Below are positions 49,863 through 52,480 of a stretch of 52,480 nt of DNA, piece by piece. Source of the stretch: Clostridia bacterium (GTDB lineage Bacteria; Bacillota; Clostridia; Oscillospirales; CAG-272); assembly GCA_017625935.1 (NCBI GenBank), contig JAGALA010000046.1, positions 1-52,480 on the forward strand. Reading direction: 5' to 3'. The position numbers were made by a program, and so were the translations under genes. The notes beneath the pieces are model-generated. The model did no database searches. It had not been told where the DNA came from and saw only the letters and a list, made by a program, of their open reading frames with translations. Position 1 is the first letter of the stretch. The number at the start of each line of letters is the position of its first letter.

Positions 49863-49895
49863 ATTTTAAATATTGTTATTTGCACGAGGTGTAAT

Positions 49896-51581
49896 ATGGA
49901 TTTTAATTATCTTGCGGATTTACTTTTCCCTCATATAACCGAGCTTCCAAGCGACATTGAGGCGAAATATCCCGCGCGTCAGCTTCTCGAGGGCGCAAAG
50001 GTTACAAGATTTGCTCCAAGCCCGACAGGCTTCGTTCACTTTGGCGGTCTTTTCCCGTCAACAGTAGGAGAACGTCTTGCTCACCAATCGGGCGGTGTAT
50101 TTTACCTTAGAATAGAGGATACCGATGCTAAGCGTGAGGTTGAGGGTGCCGCTGAGGGACTTATCAAAACGCTTGCAAAATACGGAATTCATTTTGACGA
50201 GGGCGCAATTCTTGACGAAAACGGCAAAATCAGCGATAAGGGCGCATACGGACCTTATAAGCAGAGCCTGCGCGGACCGATTTATCAGGTTTATGCAAAG
50301 GAACTTGTGCGTCAAGGAAAGGCGTATCCTTGCTTTACAACAGAGGAGGAGCTTGACGAGCTTCAAGCTGTGAACAAGAAGGAAGAAATTAAAAATACAG
50401 ACTGGCAGGCAGAGGCAGAGGCAAAGCGCGCAGCTATGCTTGCAGGCCGTAATTTCACAATCGAAGAGGTAGAGGAGCATATAAAAGCATATCACCCATT
50501 TGTGCTTAGAATTTTGGCAAACGGCGATCCCGAGAAAAAGTTCAAGTTTACCGACCTTGTTAAGGGTGCGCTTGAAATTCCCGAAAATGACGAGGATTTC
50601 GTGCTTCTTAAATCCGACGGTATTCCTACTTATCACTTTGCGCACGCGGTTGACGATCATTTGATGGGCACAACTCACGTTATTCGCGGTGAGGAATGGC
50701 TTCCAAGCTTGGCAAAGCACGTTCAGCTCTTTAGCTATCTCGGCTTTAAGCTTCCGAAATATATGCATATTGCTCAAATTATGCGCATTGACGAAAACGG
50801 CAACAAAAAGAAGCTTTCAAAGCGCGATATGGGCGCAAATATGGACGACTATACCTCAATGGGCTACTGTCCCGAAGCAGTTTGCGAGTACATTATGACG
50901 CTTCTTAACTCAAACTATGAGGAGTGGCATATGCAAAACGCGGACAAGCCGTATACAGATTTCCCGTTTAACATCAAAAAGATGTCAATTTCGGGCTGTC
51001 TTTTCGATTTTGCAAAGCTGAATGACGTTTCAAAGAACGTTATTACAAAAATGAGTGCTGACGAGGTTTATGAGCTTTCAAGCGCTTGGGCAAAGGATTT
51101 TGACCCCGAGCTTTATAAGGAGCTTACCGCTAATCCCGAATATACAAAAGCCATTTTTGCCATAGGCAGAGGCGGCAAAAAGCCAAGAAAGGACTTGGCG
51201 GTTTGGAAGGACGTGCGTGACTACGTTGACTTATTCTATGACGGTCTTTTCGAGATAAAGGACAGCTATTCAGAGAATTTTGCAAAAAGCGACATCAAGC
51301 TCACCCTTGATGAGTTTGCAAAAACCTTCGATATAAACGACGATACAAATGCTTGGTTTGAAAAAATCAAGGATATTGCCGATATGCTCGGCTTTGCCTC
51401 AGATATGAAGGCGTATAAGCAAAATCCCGAGGCGTATAAGGGCAATGTTTCCGATATCAGTATGTTTATCCGCCTTGCGGTAACAGGCAAGCTGAATTCC
51501 CCCGATATGTATAGTGTAATGCAGATTTTGGGATATGATAAGGTTATAAATCGTGTAAATAATATGATAAAGGTGCTATAA
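49896..51581 (+). CDS. gltX: Glutamyl-tRNA synthetase
   Basis: Charges tRNA-Glu with glutamate. Class I motifs: [13 protein letters not shown] (His48; the common HIGG/HIGH is here HFGG) and KMSKS-equivalent KLSKR at 306-310 (KKLSKRDMG). Also [14 protein letters not shown] near 75 and [18 protein letters not shown] near 263. 561 residues, longer than the about 480 of many bacteria but usual in clostridial enzymes. ATG is about eight bases after GAGG. Three bases before glnS, so an operon. Confidence 0.94.
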   Translation: MDFNYLADLLFPHITELPSDIEAKYPARQLLEGAKVTRFAPSPTGFVHFGGLFPSTVGERLAHQSGGVFYLRIEDTDAKREVEGAAEGLIKTLAKYGIHFDEGAILDENGKISDKGAYGPYKQSLRGPIYQVYAKELVRQGKAYPCFTTEEELDELQAVNKKEEIKNTDWQAEAEAKRAAMLAGRNFTIEEVEEHIKAYHPFVLRILANGDPEKKFKFTDLVKGALEIPENDEDFVLLKSDGIPTYHFAHAVDDHLMGTTHVIRGEEWLPSLAKHVQLFSYLGFKLPKYMHIAQIMRIDENGNKKKLSKRDMGANMDDYTSMGYCPEAVCEYIMTLLNSNYEEWHMQNADKPYTDFPFNIKKMSISGCLFDFAKLNDVSKNVITKMSADEVYELSSAWAKDFDPELYKELTANPEYTKAIFAIGRGGKKPRKDLAVWKDVRDYVDLFYDGLFEIKDSYSENFAKSDIKLTLDEFAKTFDINDDTNAWFEKIKDIADMLGFASDMKAYKQNPEAYKGNVSDISMFIRLAVTGKLNSPDMYSVMQILGYDKVINRVNNMIKVL

Positions 51582-51583
51582 CG

Positions 51584-52480
51584 ATGGAAGAAATGAATTC
51601 AAATTTTATACATGACATAATTGACGAGGATTTGGCAAACGGCTTTTCAAGAAAAATCCACACCCGTTTTCCGCCCGAGCCAAACGGTTATCTTCATATA
51701 GGCAGTGCAAAGGCTATTTGGATTAACTCCCAAACCGCAAAAAAATACGGCGGTGAGTTTAACTTAAGATATGACGATACCAACCCCTCAAAGGAGGATA
51801 CGGAGTACGTTGAGAGCATTTTGGAGGACTTAACCTGGCTTGGTGCTACTCCGACAGGCGGCATTTACTACGGCTCTGACTACTTTGACAAGTGCTACGA
51901 ATACGCAGTAAAGCTTATTAAGGACGGCAAGGCGTACGTTTGCGACCTTTCTGCTGACGAAATGAAGGAATACCGCGGCACGCTTACCGAGCCCGGCAAA
52001 AACAGCCCATACAGGGACAGAACCGTTGAGGAAAACCTTGATTTGTTTGAAAGAATGAAGAACGGCGAGTTTCCCGACGGCGCAAAGACCTTAAGAGCTA
52101 AAATTGATATGGCATCTCCCAACATCAATATGAGAGACCCTGCAATTTACAGAATTTTAAGGGCGCATCACCACCGTCAAGGCGATAAATGGTGCATTTA
52201 TCCGCTTTATGACTACGCGCATCCGATTCAAGATGCTATTGAGGGTATAACTCACTCACTTTGCTCACTTGAATTTGAAAATCACCGTCCGCTTTATGAG
52301 TGGGTTGTTGACAATATCGGCTTTGAAAACAAGCCGAAGCAAAGAGAATTTGCACGTCTTAACGTCACATATACTGTAATGAGCAAGAGATATTTAAGAT
52401 ACCTTGTTGAAAACAATATGGTTGACGGCTGGGACGACCCGAGAATGCCGACGCTTTGCGGACTTCGCCGCCGTGGCTAC
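51584..52480 (+). CDS. glnS: Glutaminyl-tRNA synthetase, 5' part (runs off the window)
   Basis: Open to the window end with no stop: 299 codons. Charges tRNA-Gln directly. Motifs: [15 protein letters not shown] (HIGH-type, about 30-44), [55 protein letters not shown] near 206-226 and VMSKR (266) as KMSKS. ATG 51584 follows AAAGGTG and lies two bases after the gltX stop. Its presence implies that the cell does not rely only on the amidotransferase route for Gln-tRNA. Confidence 0.95.
   Translation, partial: MEEMNSNFIHDIIDEDLANGFSRKIHTRFPPEPNGYLHIGSAKAIWINSQTAKKYGGEFNLRYDDTNPSKEDTEYVESILEDLTWLGATPTGGIYYGSDYFDKCYEYAVKLIKDGKAYVCDLSADEMKEYRGTLTEPGKNSPYRDRTVEENLDLFERMKNGEFPDGAKTLRAKIDMASPNINMRDPAIYRILRAHHHRQGDKWCIYPLYDYAHPIQDAIEGITHSLCSLEFENHRPLYEWVVDNIGFENKPKQREFARLNVTYTVMSKRYLRYLVENNMVDGWDDPRMPTLCGLRRRGY

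Noticed and set aside
50058..50777. Minus-strand ORF of 239 codons inside gltX
   Set aside because: Antisense to a well-conserved enzyme frame; no ribosome site.
1..52480. Possible TGA recoding to Trp
   Set aside because: Trp is encoded by TGG in all clear genes, and several genes end in TGA at expected lengths.

Overview
The window is AT-rich chromosomal DNA of a low-GC Bacillota, most likely an anaerobic, gut-type member of the Clostridia. Pointers are the division and cell-wall gene order, a PASTA-type transpeptidase, a PdaA-type deacetylase (sporulation-linked in relatives), a glgB-glgC-glgD-glgA glycogen operon, consensus housekeeping promoters (TTGACA/TATAAT with 17-base spacers) and strong AGGAGG-type ribosome binding sites. 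TGA is an ordinary stop codon. No rRNA or CRISPR was seen; one tRNA, Leu(CAG), is present. Species cannot be assigned from this window.

Layout. (1) 1-5.05 kb: four tandem paralogous regulators with an N-terminal XRE helix-turn-helix and a long helical, TPR-like C-terminal part. Three are followed by nearly the same GCGAGTGC hairpin, and three have their own promoter with a palindrome just downstream. (2) 5.1-7.1 kb: a fifth, different HTH protein and a run of small unknown genes (two membrane proteins, one zinc ribbon). (3) 7.1-11.2 kb: an alpha-glucoside operon (PTS IICB permease, endonuclease/phosphatase-fold enzyme, MalQ). (4) 11.2-14.1 kb, minus strand: an HtrA-like lipoprotein protease with a collagen-like stalk, a striking array of short hairpins, and an unknown lipoprotein with four iterons upstream of its promoter. 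(5) 14.3-17.3 kb, mostly minus strand: tRNA-Leu, ppa, an rRNA methyltransferase and prfB (without the usual programmed frameshift). (6) 17.4-20.0 kb: a phage-type polyvalent protein remnant (ADP-ribosyltransferase-like and MuF-C-like parts) with a frame break.

(7) 20.1-30.3 kb: the dcw cluster mraZ-rsmH-(ftsL position)-PBP/spoVD-murE-murF-mraY-ftsW-murG. It builds lipid II and the septal synthase pair. murD is missing from its usual place, the ftsL-position protein is odd, and an intrinsic terminator splits the cluster. (8) 30.3-37.6 kb: a large InlB-repeat lipoprotein, a 51-residue membrane protein, two polysaccharide deacetylases, a DUF624/YesL-like membrane protein, proC and a GNAT acetyltransferase. 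(9) 37.7-47.9 kb: glycogen synthesis (glgBCDA) followed by glycogen phosphorylase and a GH13 glycosidase. With the MalQ locus this gives storage, release and processing of alpha-glucans. (10) 48.1-49.8 kb: an ECF-type sigma factor fused to a winged-helix-like segment and a roughly 300-residue soluble domain, possibly autoregulated. (11) 49.9-52.5 kb: gltX and the 5' part of glnS, which runs off the end.

The best candidates for undescribed biology are the inverted hairpin array at 12.69-12.88 kb, the XRE/TPR regulator array, the fused sigma factor, and the iterons at 14.10-14.16 kb. All calls are from reading the sequence and family knowledge; no database search was run.
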